DNA of 64,000 nt from assembly GCF_900155605.1 (NCBI RefSeq), contig NZ_LT707420.1, forward strand, positions 1,142,388 to 1,206,387. Reading direction: 5' to 3'. Position 1 is the first letter of the stretch, and each line of letters starts with the position of its first letter. The DNA comes from Actinomyces marseillensis (GTDB taxonomy: Bacteria; Actinomycetota; Actinomycetes; Actinomycetales; Actinomycetaceae). Under the pieces are notes generated by a model that was not told the DNA's origin, made no database searches, and was given only the letters and a program-made list of their open reading frames with translations. Both the position numbers and the translations under genes were made by a program. Positions 16,916 through 25,397 of this stretch are shown here, in pieces.

Positions 16916-18241
16916 ATGCGTAAACGCGCTGCGCGAATGATTGTCACCGCAGTTGCAGTTGTGGCACTGCTGCTGGGAGTTCCCGGCGCCATCGCCTCGT
17001 CGATCTTGGTCTGGAATGCGCAGACGAGCGCATTGGACGCTCGTGTTCAGACTGTTCAAAGCGCCCTCGATCGGCGCATGGCAAGCAGCGGATTATCCGA
17101 AAGCTATGCGCGTGCTTGGGCGCAAACACTGGTGACAGGTGGCGGCCCCACCTATGTGGAAGTCACTCTGCCCCAAACTCCCACTCCCATCACAGTCGGC
17201 CAGCCTCTGCGAGGACTCACGATTTCTCGCACTGCGTGGTCAGCCAATGGAGTGCGCGTCTCCATCACTGTGTCAGCGCGAGACGCGATCCGGGGAATCG
17301 CTCAGGTTAACGGGCTCTTTTTCTTAGGAATCGTTGTCTCCTTGGCAGTTGGATGGGCCTTGGCCTCGCGTTTTTCAAGGCGCCTATCCGCTCCGTTGAT
17401 CTACCTGTCTGCACAGGCAGAACAAATCGGATCAGGTCAGGTCCGCGCGCGTGTGAAACCTTCAGGAATCGAAGAGATTGACCTCGTCCAAGAAGAACTT
17501 CAGCGCACTGGTGAAAAAATGGCGCGGCGGCTCGCAGCTGAGCGCCAGCTAGCTGCTGACGCCTCGCACCAACTGCGTACTCCACTGACGGCACTGTCCA
17601 TGCGCCTCGAAGAAATCGAAATGATTTCAACGGAAGAAGAAGTCCAAGAAGAAGCCCGTTCCTGCCTTGAACAGATTGAACGACTAACCACCGTCGTCAC
17701 CGAACTGTTGGATACGAACAAGCGCCAATCCGCGGCAACAGAGGCAATCGATGTCCTCGAGGTCTTCAATACCCAGCGTGAAGAATGGGAAGAAGCCTTC
17801 GAAAAGGCCGGTCGAGTACTGCGATTCACCGATGAAGCGGGGACTCCGATCTTGGCTGACGAGGCAAAGATCGCCCAGGTTTTGGCAACTCTGATCGAAA
17901 ACTCTCTGCGATACGGCGCTGGAACAACGTGGGTTCATGCGCGCAATAGCGCCAATAATCGCGGAGTCGTCATCGAAGTCTCAGACGAAGGAGAAGGAGT
18001 CGAGGCCGACTTGGCCCCGCATATTTTCGAAAATGGCGTCTCCGGACACGGATCGAGCGGTATTGGATTGGCTCTGGCAAAGGACCTGATCGAAACGATG
18101 GGCGGGCGCATTGAACTTTCGCGCACTGTCCCGCCACTTTTCACTGTCTCATTAGCGGCGATTCCTGCAACCTATGATCCCGGGCGCATCATGCCCGAAG
18201 GCGCTCTCGTTTCCATGGGGCGACGCTCGCGACGCTTTTAA
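16916..18241 (+). CDS. sensor histidine kinase
   Basis: This 441-residue membrane kinase is paired with the preceding regulator. Helix 1 (about 8-33), a short extracytoplasmic sensor (about 34-130) and helix 2 (about 132-150) are followed by a HAMP region. The DHp domain carries the phospho-acceptor His218 in DASHQLRTPLTAL, and the ATPase domain has the N box (ATLIENSLRYG), G1 (SDEGEGV) and G2 (GSSGIGLALAKDL). The sensor loop shows no recognised ligand domain. The short spacing to the regulator indicates one operon. Confidence 0.93.
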   Translation: MRKRAARMIVTAVAVVALLLGVPGAIASSILVWNAQTSALDARVQTVQSALDRRMASSGLSESYARAWAQTLVTGGGPTYVEVTLPQTPTPITVGQPLRGLTISRTAWSANGVRVSITVSARDAIRGIAQVNGLFFLGIVVSLAVGWALASRFSRRLSAPLIYLSAQAEQIGSGQVRARVKPSGIEEIDLVQEELQRTGEKMARRLAAERQLAADASHQLRTPLTALSMRLEEIEMISTEEEVQEEARSCLEQIERLTTVVTELLDTNKRQSAATEAIDVLEVFNTQREEWEEAFEKAGRVLRFTDEAGTPILADEAKIAQVLATLIENSLRYGAGTTWVHARNSANNRGVVIEVSDEGEGVEADLAPHIFENGVSGHGSSGIGLALAKDLIETMGGRIELSRTVPPLFTVSLAAIPATYDPGRIMPEGALVSMGRRSRRF

Positions 18242-18247
18242 TTGCCG

Positions 18248-18260
18248 TACACTGAACAAC
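18248..18260 (+). promoter_or_regulatory. -10 element of a likely leaderless galE promoter
   Basis: TACACT at 18248-18253 ends 7 nt before the galE ATG at 18261, and no Shine-Dalgarno sequence is visible. The element lies just 6 nt after the kinase stop codon, so galE may have its own leaderless start in addition to read-through. Confidence 0.5.
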
Positions 18261-19256
18261 ATGAGCATTCTTGTTACCGGAGGCGCCGGTTACATCGGCG
18301 CGCATGTTGTCCGTCTTCTGCTGGAACGAGGCGAAAAGGTTGTTGTCGTCGACAACCTGACCACTGGGGCCGCGAATCGCATTGGCGACGCAACCCTGAT
18401 CAAGGTCGATGTTGCTCGCGATGAAGCACTCCCGAAGCTGACCCAGGCAATGATCGACGAAGACGTTACCGGTGTCATTCACTTTGCTGCACAAAAGCAG
18501 GTCGGAGAATCTGTCGAGCGTCCGGCGTGGTACTACCGCCAGAACATCGGTGGTCTGGCCAACGTGCTCTTGGCGATGGAAGAGGCCGGAGTGAAGAACA
18601 TGATCTTCTCCTCCTCCGCAGCCGTCTACGGCATGCCTCCTGTCCCGGTGATCCCCGAAGATATCGAGAAGAAACCGATTAATCCCTACGGTGAAACCAA
18701 GCTCATCGGTGAGTGGATGATGGCTGATGCTGAACGTGCGTGGGGACTGAATTGGATTGGCCTGCGCTACTTCAACGTCGCCGGAGCCGGATGGAATGAC
18801 CTGGCGGACCCCGCGTGCTTGAACCTGGTTCCGATGGTTTTGGACCGCCTTGCTCGCGGCGAAAACCCGAAGATTTTCGGAACTGACTATCCGACTGATG
18901 ATGGCACGTGTATCCGTGACTACATCCACGTCAAGGACTTGGCAGACGCGCACATTTATGCTCTAGATGCTCTCAGCCGAGGCGTTCCCGCGCACCGTCA
19001 ATTCAACGTTGGTACCGGACTTGGAACCTCCGTTCGTGAAATCATCGACGGGCTGCGCGCCGTATCCGGTTGGGATTTCCCAGTTGACGAACTTGACCGT
19101 CGCGCCGGTGATCCGCCGATGCTCATTGGAGATCCGCAGTCGATCGCGGTGGATTTGGGCTGGAAGGCCAACTATGGCGTGGCCGAGATTCTTCAGTCGG
19201 CATGGGATGCATGGCAGGCAGGTCCTCGCGCAATCAAAGTTCCGACTCAGTCGTGA
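18261..19256 (+). CDS. galE: UDP-glucose 4-epimerase
   Basis: GalE interconverts UDP-glucose and UDP-galactose using bound NAD. The 331-residue protein is an extended short-chain dehydrogenase with the NAD motif GGAGYIG (7-13), a catalytic Ser block SSSAAVYG, and the Tyr-Lys pair in NPYGETK. RYFNVAGA and the late GTGLGTSVREII are typical of GalE. In this window its product would feed the Glf enzyme encoded 11 kb downstream to give UDP-galactofuranose. The start is fixed by the Rossmann motif near the N-terminus. Confidence 0.95.
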   Translation: MSILVTGGAGYIGAHVVRLLLERGEKVVVVDNLTTGAANRIGDATLIKVDVARDEALPKLTQAMIDEDVTGVIHFAAQKQVGESVERPAWYYRQNIGGLANVLLAMEEAGVKNMIFSSSAAVYGMPPVPVIPEDIEKKPINPYGETKLIGEWMMADAERAWGLNWIGLRYFNVAGAGWNDLADPACLNLVPMVLDRLARGENPKIFGTDYPTDDGTCIRDYIHVKDLADAHIYALDALSRGVPAHRQFNVGTGLGTSVREIIDGLRAVSGWDFPVDELDRRAGDPPMLIGDPQSIAVDLGWKANYGVAEILQSAWDAWQAGPRAIKVPTQS

Positions 19257-19259
19257 ACA

Positions 19260-20924
19260 ATGCCTGACGCCAACGGCCTCCAATCGCCTGCCCGCGTGAA
19301 CTGGACTGCATCGACCGTATCGATCAGTGATTTCGACTCACTTGAGCAGGCGATGGCTTGGCGTCGCTTCGGACCAGAAGCGGCCATCCATCGCTTCATC
19401 ATGAAGCTGCGGATGGCGCTCTTGAGTGCGGATTACGTCTACGTTGATCGCAATCAACTCCTTGACGGCATCTGTTTCCTTTCGCTTGGCCCCGATGGGA
19501 TTGCCGAGGCCTTGGGTATCCCACGCTTTCAGGATCTTCCCTTAGTCGTGGGTTGCGAGGCGCCAACTCCACCCGCGGGTGGCTTTGCCCGTCCGGGGGA
19601 TGCTCAGGAGAGAGCGCAATGGATTGCCCTTCAACGCAGCAGAGTTGAAAGTGAAACATTCGTCTCGGCCGCTTATGCTGCCCTCAACGCTTCGGGCGAC
19701 ACCGAGGCGAGTGTGGCCTCGGCTCGTCGCGCTCAACTGTGCACTCTGCTCGCGGACCTTGAGGAATGCGACTCAGAGGACATCGGTTCCTATCCAGCGT
19801 ATGTTCGCCTCCCTCGCCGTAGGCGCGAGGCTGAGGTGCTGGTAGCAACCGGAAGAGACCAGTGGCAAAGCGCGATGGAATCCCTGCGGGTACACCTGAT
19901 CTCGTGGCCTCAGACTCCCAGCGTCGAAGAAATAGAGTTTTGGGAGCGTCACGGCAGGATCGAAGACCTCGAAGATCCAGAGGCCCGCTCGATTGCTCTG
20001 ACTCTTCGAGCCTGGCTCCCAGAATGGATACGCAGCAACGGGGGACATGTCGCCCGCCCGGCTCGCAGGGGAGACGTCGTCGCTCTGCTTGCTCACTGGA
20101 TGAACAATGCTGCACCGCAGGACCTCGCCGTTCCCGGCGGACAGGTTTACCGGCGTTGCTTAACTGCTCCGCATGCGCGCTGCGCGCTGCGCTGGTTTTC
20201 TTTGCTTTACGAGGACGCTGCGACACGGAAAAGACTTGCTCTTCTTGACGCACCGAGCTCGCGCATGAGCTTTACCATCATTGCGACCGACTCGGGCGAT
20301 GATGATCCAGAAACGCGCGCACAACGGCAGTGGGGAATGTGCGTGCGCCCGCTCAGTCGGGGTCAGATGTGGCGTGCGCGCTTGCTCGATAATGCGCGTT
20401 TAACCCTTGCGAACCTTGGCGTCGCATTGAGCAAACAAGTACTTCGCGAAGTCGGTGCGGCACGCGGCTTGAGCGTCAATGGTGAGATTACCGAGGCCAT
20501 GGCGACGTTGATGCCCGAACAATACCAGCGAGTTCTGATACACCCCATGACAAAGCGGGCCCGGGAAGCCCAGAAGGAACTCAATGCTGCCGCGGGCACG
20601 TCTCCCGCGCAAGAAATTCGCGCGAAACGCTTGACGCGTAATTCCTGGCGTTCCCTTGCTCTTTTCATTCGCGAGTTCGCTATCGAGCCTCGTGAATGGC
20701 GTAAACGAGTGATGGGCGGCGTGCTTCGCTGCCTCGCGGTCACGGCGTTGGCTTTCATTTTGACGGCGCACGATGCGGGTTGGTTTGGTCCAGATAGCTT
20801 CTGGATGAATGTCATGTGGACGGGGATTGCTTTCCTCGCTTCCTTCCCATATTCGGATATCCGTGAACTGCTTGAACTTCGCCCCTCGCGGATGATGTCG
20901 GAAATTCGTTTGGCCGAGGCATAG
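19260..20924 (+). CDS. hypothetical protein with C-terminal membrane helices
   Basis: I do not recognise this 554-residue protein. The first 470 residues look soluble, rich in Arg, Glu and Ala, with several predicted helices. A two-helix membrane segment lies near residues 480-530 (CLAVTALAFILTAHDAGWF and MNVMWTGIAFLASFPYSD), followed by a short cytoplasmic tail. It begins 3 nt after galE without an RBS, which suggests coupling, and is followed by a Nudix gene. GTG 19296 is an alternative start. The reading frame is long and codon use resembles the neighbours, so it is probably real. Confidence 0.8.
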   Translation: MPDANGLQSPARVNWTASTVSISDFDSLEQAMAWRRFGPEAAIHRFIMKLRMALLSADYVYVDRNQLLDGICFLSLGPDGIAEALGIPRFQDLPLVVGCEAPTPPAGGFARPGDAQERAQWIALQRSRVESETFVSAAYAALNASGDTEASVASARRAQLCTLLADLEECDSEDIGSYPAYVRLPRRRREAEVLVATGRDQWQSAMESLRVHLISWPQTPSVEEIEFWERHGRIEDLEDPEARSIALTLRAWLPEWIRSNGGHVARPARRGDVVALLAHWMNNAAPQDLAVPGGQVYRRCLTAPHARCALRWFSLLYEDAATRKRLALLDAPSSRMSFTIIATDSGDDDPETRAQRQWGMCVRPLSRGQMWRARLLDNARLTLANLGVALSKQVLREVGAARGLSVNGEITEAMATLMPEQYQRVLIHPMTKRAREAQKELNAAAGTSPAQEIRAKRLTRNSWRSLALFIREFAIEPREWRKRVMGGVLRCLAVTALAFILTAHDAGWFGPDSFWMNVMWTGIAFLASFPYSDIRELLELRPSRMMSEIRLAEA

Positions 20925-20955
20925 AAAGCGCTTGACGCATACGAAAGGGCACAAG

Positions 20956-21468
20956 ATGCAGTGGACGCAGCTGTGGCATGCACAAAGCTTCCCCCTGTGG
21001 GTGGAAGGAAACGATGCGACCCCTCGAATGCATCGGGTGATGATTGGCGGAGAAAAGGCCGGAGCCGTGGTTGTTGCGCGCAATCATCAGGGTGCCTTCG
21101 CACTTGTTCGCCAACGTCGCCTCGCGATTGAACGTGACCTGTGGGAGTTCCCGCGCGGAATGAGCGAAGAAAGCGATGCAAATGGAATTGCAACCGGCTT
21201 ACGCGAGCTCCTTGAAGAAACCGGCTTTCATGGAGAAAAGGGTATGTCCCTCGGCCAGATCTATCCCGATTCTGGAATTCTTGGCGGGCATATCGAGGTC
21301 ATTGCTTGCACCGTGCCCGAGCAGACACGCGGCGAGAACGATGGTGAAGTCGACGCATTGCGATGGGTGAGCCTCGATGAACTGCACTCGATGATCGTCT
21401 CAGGAGAACTTCAAGACTCGATTTCCTTGGCTGCATTCACGCTGTGGAAGACTCACAACGAAGCCTAG
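20956..21468 (+). CDS. Nudix hydrolase (ADP-ribose pyrophosphatase-like)
   Basis: This 170-residue protein would cleave a nucleoside diphosphate linked to another group, with divalent metal. The Nudix helix is recognisable as FPRGMSEESDANGIATGL followed by RELLEETGF. The REXXEETG core is intact, but the spacing before it is one residue longer than the classical box and the first conserved Glu appears as Asp. WEFPRG before the box fits the ADP-ribose or nucleotide-sugar subgroup. AAAGGG lies 8 nt before ATG 20956. The substrate cannot be assigned. Confidence 0.88.
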   Translation: MQWTQLWHAQSFPLWVEGNDATPRMHRVMIGGEKAGAVVVARNHQGAFALVRQRRLAIERDLWEFPRGMSEESDANGIATGLRELLEETGFHGEKGMSLGQIYPDSGILGGHIEVIACTVPEQTRGENDGEVDALRWVSLDELHSMIVSGELQDSISLAAFTLWKTHNEA

Positions 21469-21485
21469 GCGGTGTCTCGGCACAC

Positions 21486-22739
21486 TCAGAGCTTAGGAGT
21501 GAGATCGTCTTTCGTCAGTGTTCCCGCGCGGAGCTTAGCGAAGAAATCTGGGGCGGTCGTGTCTTCCAAGAGGACAGCACTGCCCGCCGAGGTCGAGTAT
21601 CCCAAGTCCTCAATTGGAGGAACGCCGGTCATTCCGGAGTTTTGAGCACTGCGGAAAGCCAAGACCAGTTTGCCGACATCGAGGACAGAAGAATCTTCAT
21701 CGACGGTAAAGGCTGATGCTCCCGCACGCTCGACGCGCAAAGCGCTCGAAGGATTGAGCAATGTTGCCGGCTGCGTGGCCTTCGATACGGTCTTCGAGAC
21801 GACCTGGCGCTGGCGCTGAGCGCGTCCGATGTCACCGAGCGGATCGGAATAGCGCATACGCGCAAAGGCAAGAGCGGTCTTGCCATCGGCATCGTGGCAG
21901 CCCGCTTCCCAATTGAGCTCGGAGCGCTCGTCATTGACTGTCAGGTCGTAGCAGAGGTTCACTCCGCCGACAGCGTCGACGATGTTGGAAACCCCGCCCA
22001 TGCCGATCTCTGCGTAGTGGTCGACTGTCAGTCCCGTGAGTTGCTCAACGGTTTGTACGAGGAGTGTGGGACCGCCGTAGGAATAGGCTGCGTTGAGTTT
22101 GTCCCACCCGTATCCCGGGATTTCAACGTAGGTGTCTCGGGGGAGTGAAATATTGCTGGTCTGCCCATTGGGAGCAACGTGGACCAGCATGATTGAGTCC
22201 GCGCGTTGTCCTTCGGTGTCGTCTGGAACTGAGCCATCGCTGCGCGAATCAGAGCCAGCAAGAAGATAGGTGGTTCCCGAGGTGCCCGCGGCGCCGGAAA
22301 GGGCGTCGATTCGCTTGAGATGCGAATTTGCGTCGAAAAGGAGATAGGTGGGCCACGCAGCGATCAGGAGAATCACGACGAGCGTCACCAGTGGCCAGCG
22401 TCGCTTCTTCTTTCGGCGAGGCCGCGGGGAGGCAGGCGTATTTATCGGAGCGCTGGGAGGTGCTTGAACAGGCTGGAATTGAGGCCTGAGCGGCGTCACT
22501 GAGCGCTCGGGTGCTGCAGGAGAAGACGGCGTAAAGCTCGGTGCCGAGGCTACTCGCTTGGCGCGCGGTGCAAAAGACGGTGGCATAACCGTTTCTTCGG
22601 ACGCTGCGCGGGGAGCAGATTCTTCGACTCCGGGGGAAACGACGTCCTCGTCTTCGCTGTGCGCAGACGGGTTCTGAACCTCGGAAAGGCGCGGGCGCCT
22701 ACGTGAGGGGTCGGGCTGAAAAGAAGGCGGCTGCGTCAT
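21486..22739 (-). CDS. LytR-CpsA-Psr (LCP) family glycopolymer ligase
   Basis: LCP enzymes move lipid-linked polymers onto peptidoglycan outside the membrane. This 417-residue protein has a proline-rich cytoplasmic region (1-110), one membrane helix (about 114-135), and an LCP domain from about 156 to 310. Its family blocks are LLAGSDSRSDG, ADSIMLVHVAP, SLPRDTYVEIPG and ALAFARMRYSDPLGDIGRAQRQ. Conserved Arg and Asp residues that bind the pyrophosphate lipid are present. Its ATG overlaps the stop of the next LCP gene upstream, so the two ligases are co-translated and may act on the galactan-like polymer. Confidence 0.93.
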   Translation of the reverse strand: MTQPPSFQPDPSRRRPRLSEVQNPSAHSEDEDVVSPGVEESAPRAASEETVMPPSFAPRAKRVASAPSFTPSSPAAPERSVTPLRPQFQPVQAPPSAPINTPASPRPRRKKKRRWPLVTLVVILLIAAWPTYLLFDANSHLKRIDALSGAAGTSGTTYLLAGSDSRSDGSVPDDTEGQRADSIMLVHVAPNGQTSNISLPRDTYVEIPGYGWDKLNAAYSYGGPTLLVQTVEQLTGLTVDHYAEIGMGGVSNIVDAVGGVNLCYDLTVNDERSELNWEAGCHDADGKTALAFARMRYSDPLGDIGRAQRQRQVVSKTVSKATQPATLLNPSSALRVERAGASAFTVDEDSSVLDVGKLVLAFRSAQNSGMTGVPPIEDLGYSTSAGSAVLLEDTTAPDFFAKLRAGTLTKDDLTPKL

Positions 22740-24004
22740 CAGCGTTCCGCCGGGCAAGCTGCAGTGGGGCTTGCGCTTGCAGAGGCGCTTGCCGAGGGTG
22801 ACGTACTTGGAGTAGCCGAAGCAGACGCGGAGCTGCCCTCAGAAGGCGAGGCCGAGGCACTCGGCGAGGCATTCGTCTGGCCTTCTTGGCCACTACCGTT
22901 GGTGAACTCAATTGCAGCGGGGAAAGGTTGATCCTTGCGGATTGCCTCCCAGGCCTGGCTGAACTGTGGCTCCAGATTGATGACGCGGTTGGGGTCAACG
23001 GGGGAGTACTGGTTCGGCGAGGTAATAAACTGAATATTCGCGCGGTCAATCGAGGACAGGGAGAGCAAAAGACCCACGTCGGTGTTGATATTCGACAGGT
23101 TTTGTGAAGGTTGGAGTGCGGACAGTCCCTGCTTGGTGAAGGACAAGAGCGAAGGAAGATCCGACACGAAGTTCTTGGCGAGCAATTCACGCATAATCGC
23201 CGCGACCAGTTTTTGCTGATTCGAAATACGGCCCAAATCTGAACCGTCACCCACGGCATAACGCGTACGGGCGTAGGCCAGGGCGGTTTTACCGTCGAGT
23301 TTTTGACATCCGGCTTGCACGTGCAAGTCCGAGCGGGAATCATCGATGTCTTCGGGGATGTCGAACCAGACCCCACCCAAAGCATCGATGAGGCCTCGGA
23401 AACCGTGGAAATCAACGACGACAAAGCCGTCAATGTTCACGCCGGTCAACTGTTCCGTGGTCGCCTCGGTGCAAGCGATGCCGCCTGCGATATCAGTGTC
23501 ATTCGAACCGGTAGAAAAAGCAGAGTTGAACATTCCGGTGTAGGCGGAAGAAACCGTGCCATCTGAGCGCTTACATGCAGGAATATCCGTGATGAGATCT
23601 CGGGGAATTGATACAACCTGAACCCGCGTGCGATCTGCGGAAATGTGCATGAGCATGGTCGTATCGGAGTGAATTGATGAAAGCTCCGCAGCATCACCAT
23701 TGGCGTCATCACCCTGGTTCTGACGTGAGTCAATTCCAGAGACGAGGATATTGACGGGGCGGCCCTCAAAAGAATCCGAAGGTGCGGCGGTCTCGGTGGA
23801 GTTCGCGTTGCCCAGACCCTGGGTATTGATGGAGTTTGACGCAAGCTGGTTGCCGAAATCGCGATAAATGAAGAAAGCGGTGGAAACCAGCAGGAGGACG
23901 CAGGAGAAGGCAACCAAAGAAATCACTCGTGCCGCACCGCTCTTAAAGGGGAGCGTTGCCGAGTGAGCAATCGGTCGCGCAATGCGTGATTGTGGAGTAC
24001 TCAT
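22739..24004 (-). CDS. second LCP family glycopolymer ligase
   Basis: This 421-residue LCP protein has a membrane helix at about 26-47, then an LCP domain with NILVSGIDSRQNQ (85-97), SDTTMLMHISADR, SIPRDLITDIP and ALAYARTRYAVGDGSDLGRISNQQ. The C-terminal 50 residues are almost entirely Ser, Ala, Pro and Thr and may span the wall. A cysteine pair (GIACTEA and DIPACKR) may stabilise the fold. On the minus strand TATGAT (24012-24017) sits 7 nt before ATG 24004 without an RBS, a leaderless pattern. An ATG at 24016 in the same frame is a less likely start. Confidence 0.93.
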   Translation of the reverse strand: MSTPQSRIARPIAHSATLPFKSGAARVISLVAFSCVLLLVSTAFFIYRDFGNQLASNSINTQGLGNANSTETAAPSDSFEGRPVNILVSGIDSRQNQGDDANGDAAELSSIHSDTTMLMHISADRTRVQVVSIPRDLITDIPACKRSDGTVSSAYTGMFNSAFSTGSNDTDIAGGIACTEATTEQLTGVNIDGFVVVDFHGFRGLIDALGGVWFDIPEDIDDSRSDLHVQAGCQKLDGKTALAYARTRYAVGDGSDLGRISNQQKLVAAIMRELLAKNFVSDLPSLLSFTKQGLSALQPSQNLSNINTDVGLLLSLSSIDRANIQFITSPNQYSPVDPNRVINLEPQFSQAWEAIRKDQPFPAAIEFTNGSGQEGQTNASPSASASPSEGSSASASATPSTSPSASASASASPTAACPAER

Positions 24005-24011
24005 CGCGTTT

Positions 24012-24017
24012 ATCATA
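24012..24017 (-). promoter_or_regulatory. -10 element of a likely leaderless LCP promoter
   Basis: TATGAT on the minus strand, 7 nt before the LCP start codon at 24004. No SD sequence and no clear -35 are seen. Confidence 0.5.
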
Positions 24018-24040
24018 TCGTTACTTGACGAAAGGGCGCG

Positions 24041-25393
24041 CTATTTTTCGGCGAATTCTCCAAGTTTCCACTCAACGGCACCCGTGGCGGTGAGGGAAGG
24101 AATAAGGACTGCTCGTCCCTGCGCAGCGATGACAGGGCGTGAATATCCGGGGGTTTCTCCAAGGCGCGTAATCTGGCCGCTTTCCCACGGACGCAGGTAC
24201 ATCTGCGCGTTATTCGCCTGAGATCCCGCACCCCATGCGATCGCCTCTTCACCGATAGAAACCCAAGGAGTTCGGGAATCAACCATGATCCACTGCGTGG
24301 GATAGTCGGCGGAGCTGCTGTCCCAGACTCCGAGGTAGGACGAGGCTGCGGAAGAAGTTTTTGAGGGGGTGACGAGGGCAGCGTGGTGATCTCCGTTCGC
24401 GTAGAGTCCGCTGATTCGATACTCCTGTGATTTCAGGTCGAAGTGTGTGGTGACCTTTGAGAAATCAGTTCCGCTGAGCGTGGCAACGCGAGAGGGGAGC
24501 GGTGAATCCTTTGGAGTAGCAACCACGCTGAGCCCCTGCTCAGAGACCGCGGGGTAGGCCCCAAAGAGAAGAATCTGCGGTTTGTTGGAGCTCGTTGAAG
24601 CGTCCAGGCCCTGAGTGACGATCAGTGAGTAATCTCCGTGATCAGTTGAAACCTTTGCGCCGTAAAACGCATGTGTCCCATCGCTGACAGGAGGCAGCTC
24701 ACCTGAGCTCCGGGGGCTATGAGCGGGAAGATCCGACCACGTCATCACGGTATGCAGACGTTGCTCGTCCATATTCCAGGAGTAAATCGTCCACGGGGCA
24801 AAGACATTGTCCTCTTGGTGGTCTCCGGTTGAGGACGAAGAAACTTGACGTCCGAGGAAAGTAATCCACGGACCGCTCTGCGTCCCGTCGAGGGGTTCAA
24901 CGTAGTTGCCGTTTTCTCGAAGTAAATCCGGCGAGAGCTCGCGTGTCCCTTGCGGGGAAAGAATCGCTGGCTTGTAGGAGTACAGGTCGCTCGGGTCATG
25001 TGTTGAGGACCCAAAAACCTGGGAGCCGTCGATGGGAAGAGAAGGAATTTGCCGGAAATCCCCGCCCAATGTCCATTTCTCTTCTACGGAAGCTCCCTGA
25101 CTTTGTCCCGATGGAGACAATTCGCATGGCTGATCGCTCGCGTGCATCGCAACAAGATCAAAAGGAAGAGAGAGATCTGTGCATACACCTTCGCGGGGAT
25201 CCTCCAGTGCGGACTGAGCAACGAGAGGCTCGAAGACACCATCCATCTGACGAGGCGACACACTCGCGCTCGCCGAGGTCGACAAATCCCCTCTCCCTCC
25301 ACTTGCGCAGCTGCCGAGGACGAGAAGAGCGCAGGCGCTGAGGAAAGCAAAGCAACGCAGGGTGGTGCGGCCTCGGCGATGAAGGGAAAGCAC
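24041..25393 (-). CDS. putative lipoprotein, function unknown
   Basis: From GTG 25393 the product has 450 residues and begins with a basic stretch, a hydrophobic core and the lipobox VLGSC (Cys29), so it is probably a lipid-anchored extracytoplasmic protein. The rest contains repeated short blocks such as GPWITFLGRQV, APWTIYSWNMDE and LYSYKPAIL that suggest a beta-propeller-like fold, but I recognise no family. The start is uncertain; GTG 25408 inside the end of the upstream gene is also possible, and no RBS helps. It follows the LGFP-peptidase gene almost directly, implying co-expression. Confidence 0.75.
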   Translation of the reverse strand: MLSLHRRGRTTLRCFAFLSACALLVLGSCASGGRGDLSTSASASVSPRQMDGVFEPLVAQSALEDPREGVCTDLSLPFDLVAMHASDQPCELSPSGQSQGASVEEKWTLGGDFRQIPSLPIDGSQVFGSSTHDPSDLYSYKPAILSPQGTRELSPDLLRENGNYVEPLDGTQSGPWITFLGRQVSSSSTGDHQEDNVFAPWTIYSWNMDEQRLHTVMTWSDLPAHSPRSSGELPPVSDGTHAFYGAKVSTDHGDYSLIVTQGLDASTSSNKPQILLFGAYPAVSEQGLSVVATPKDSPLPSRVATLSGTDFSKVTTHFDLKSQEYRISGLYANGDHHAALVTPSKTSSAASSYLGVWDSSSADYPTQWIMVDSRTPWVSIGEEAIAWGAGSQANNAQMYLRPWESGQITRLGETPGYSRPVIAAQGRAVLIPSLTATGAVEWKLGEFAEK

Positions 25394-25397
25394 TGAC

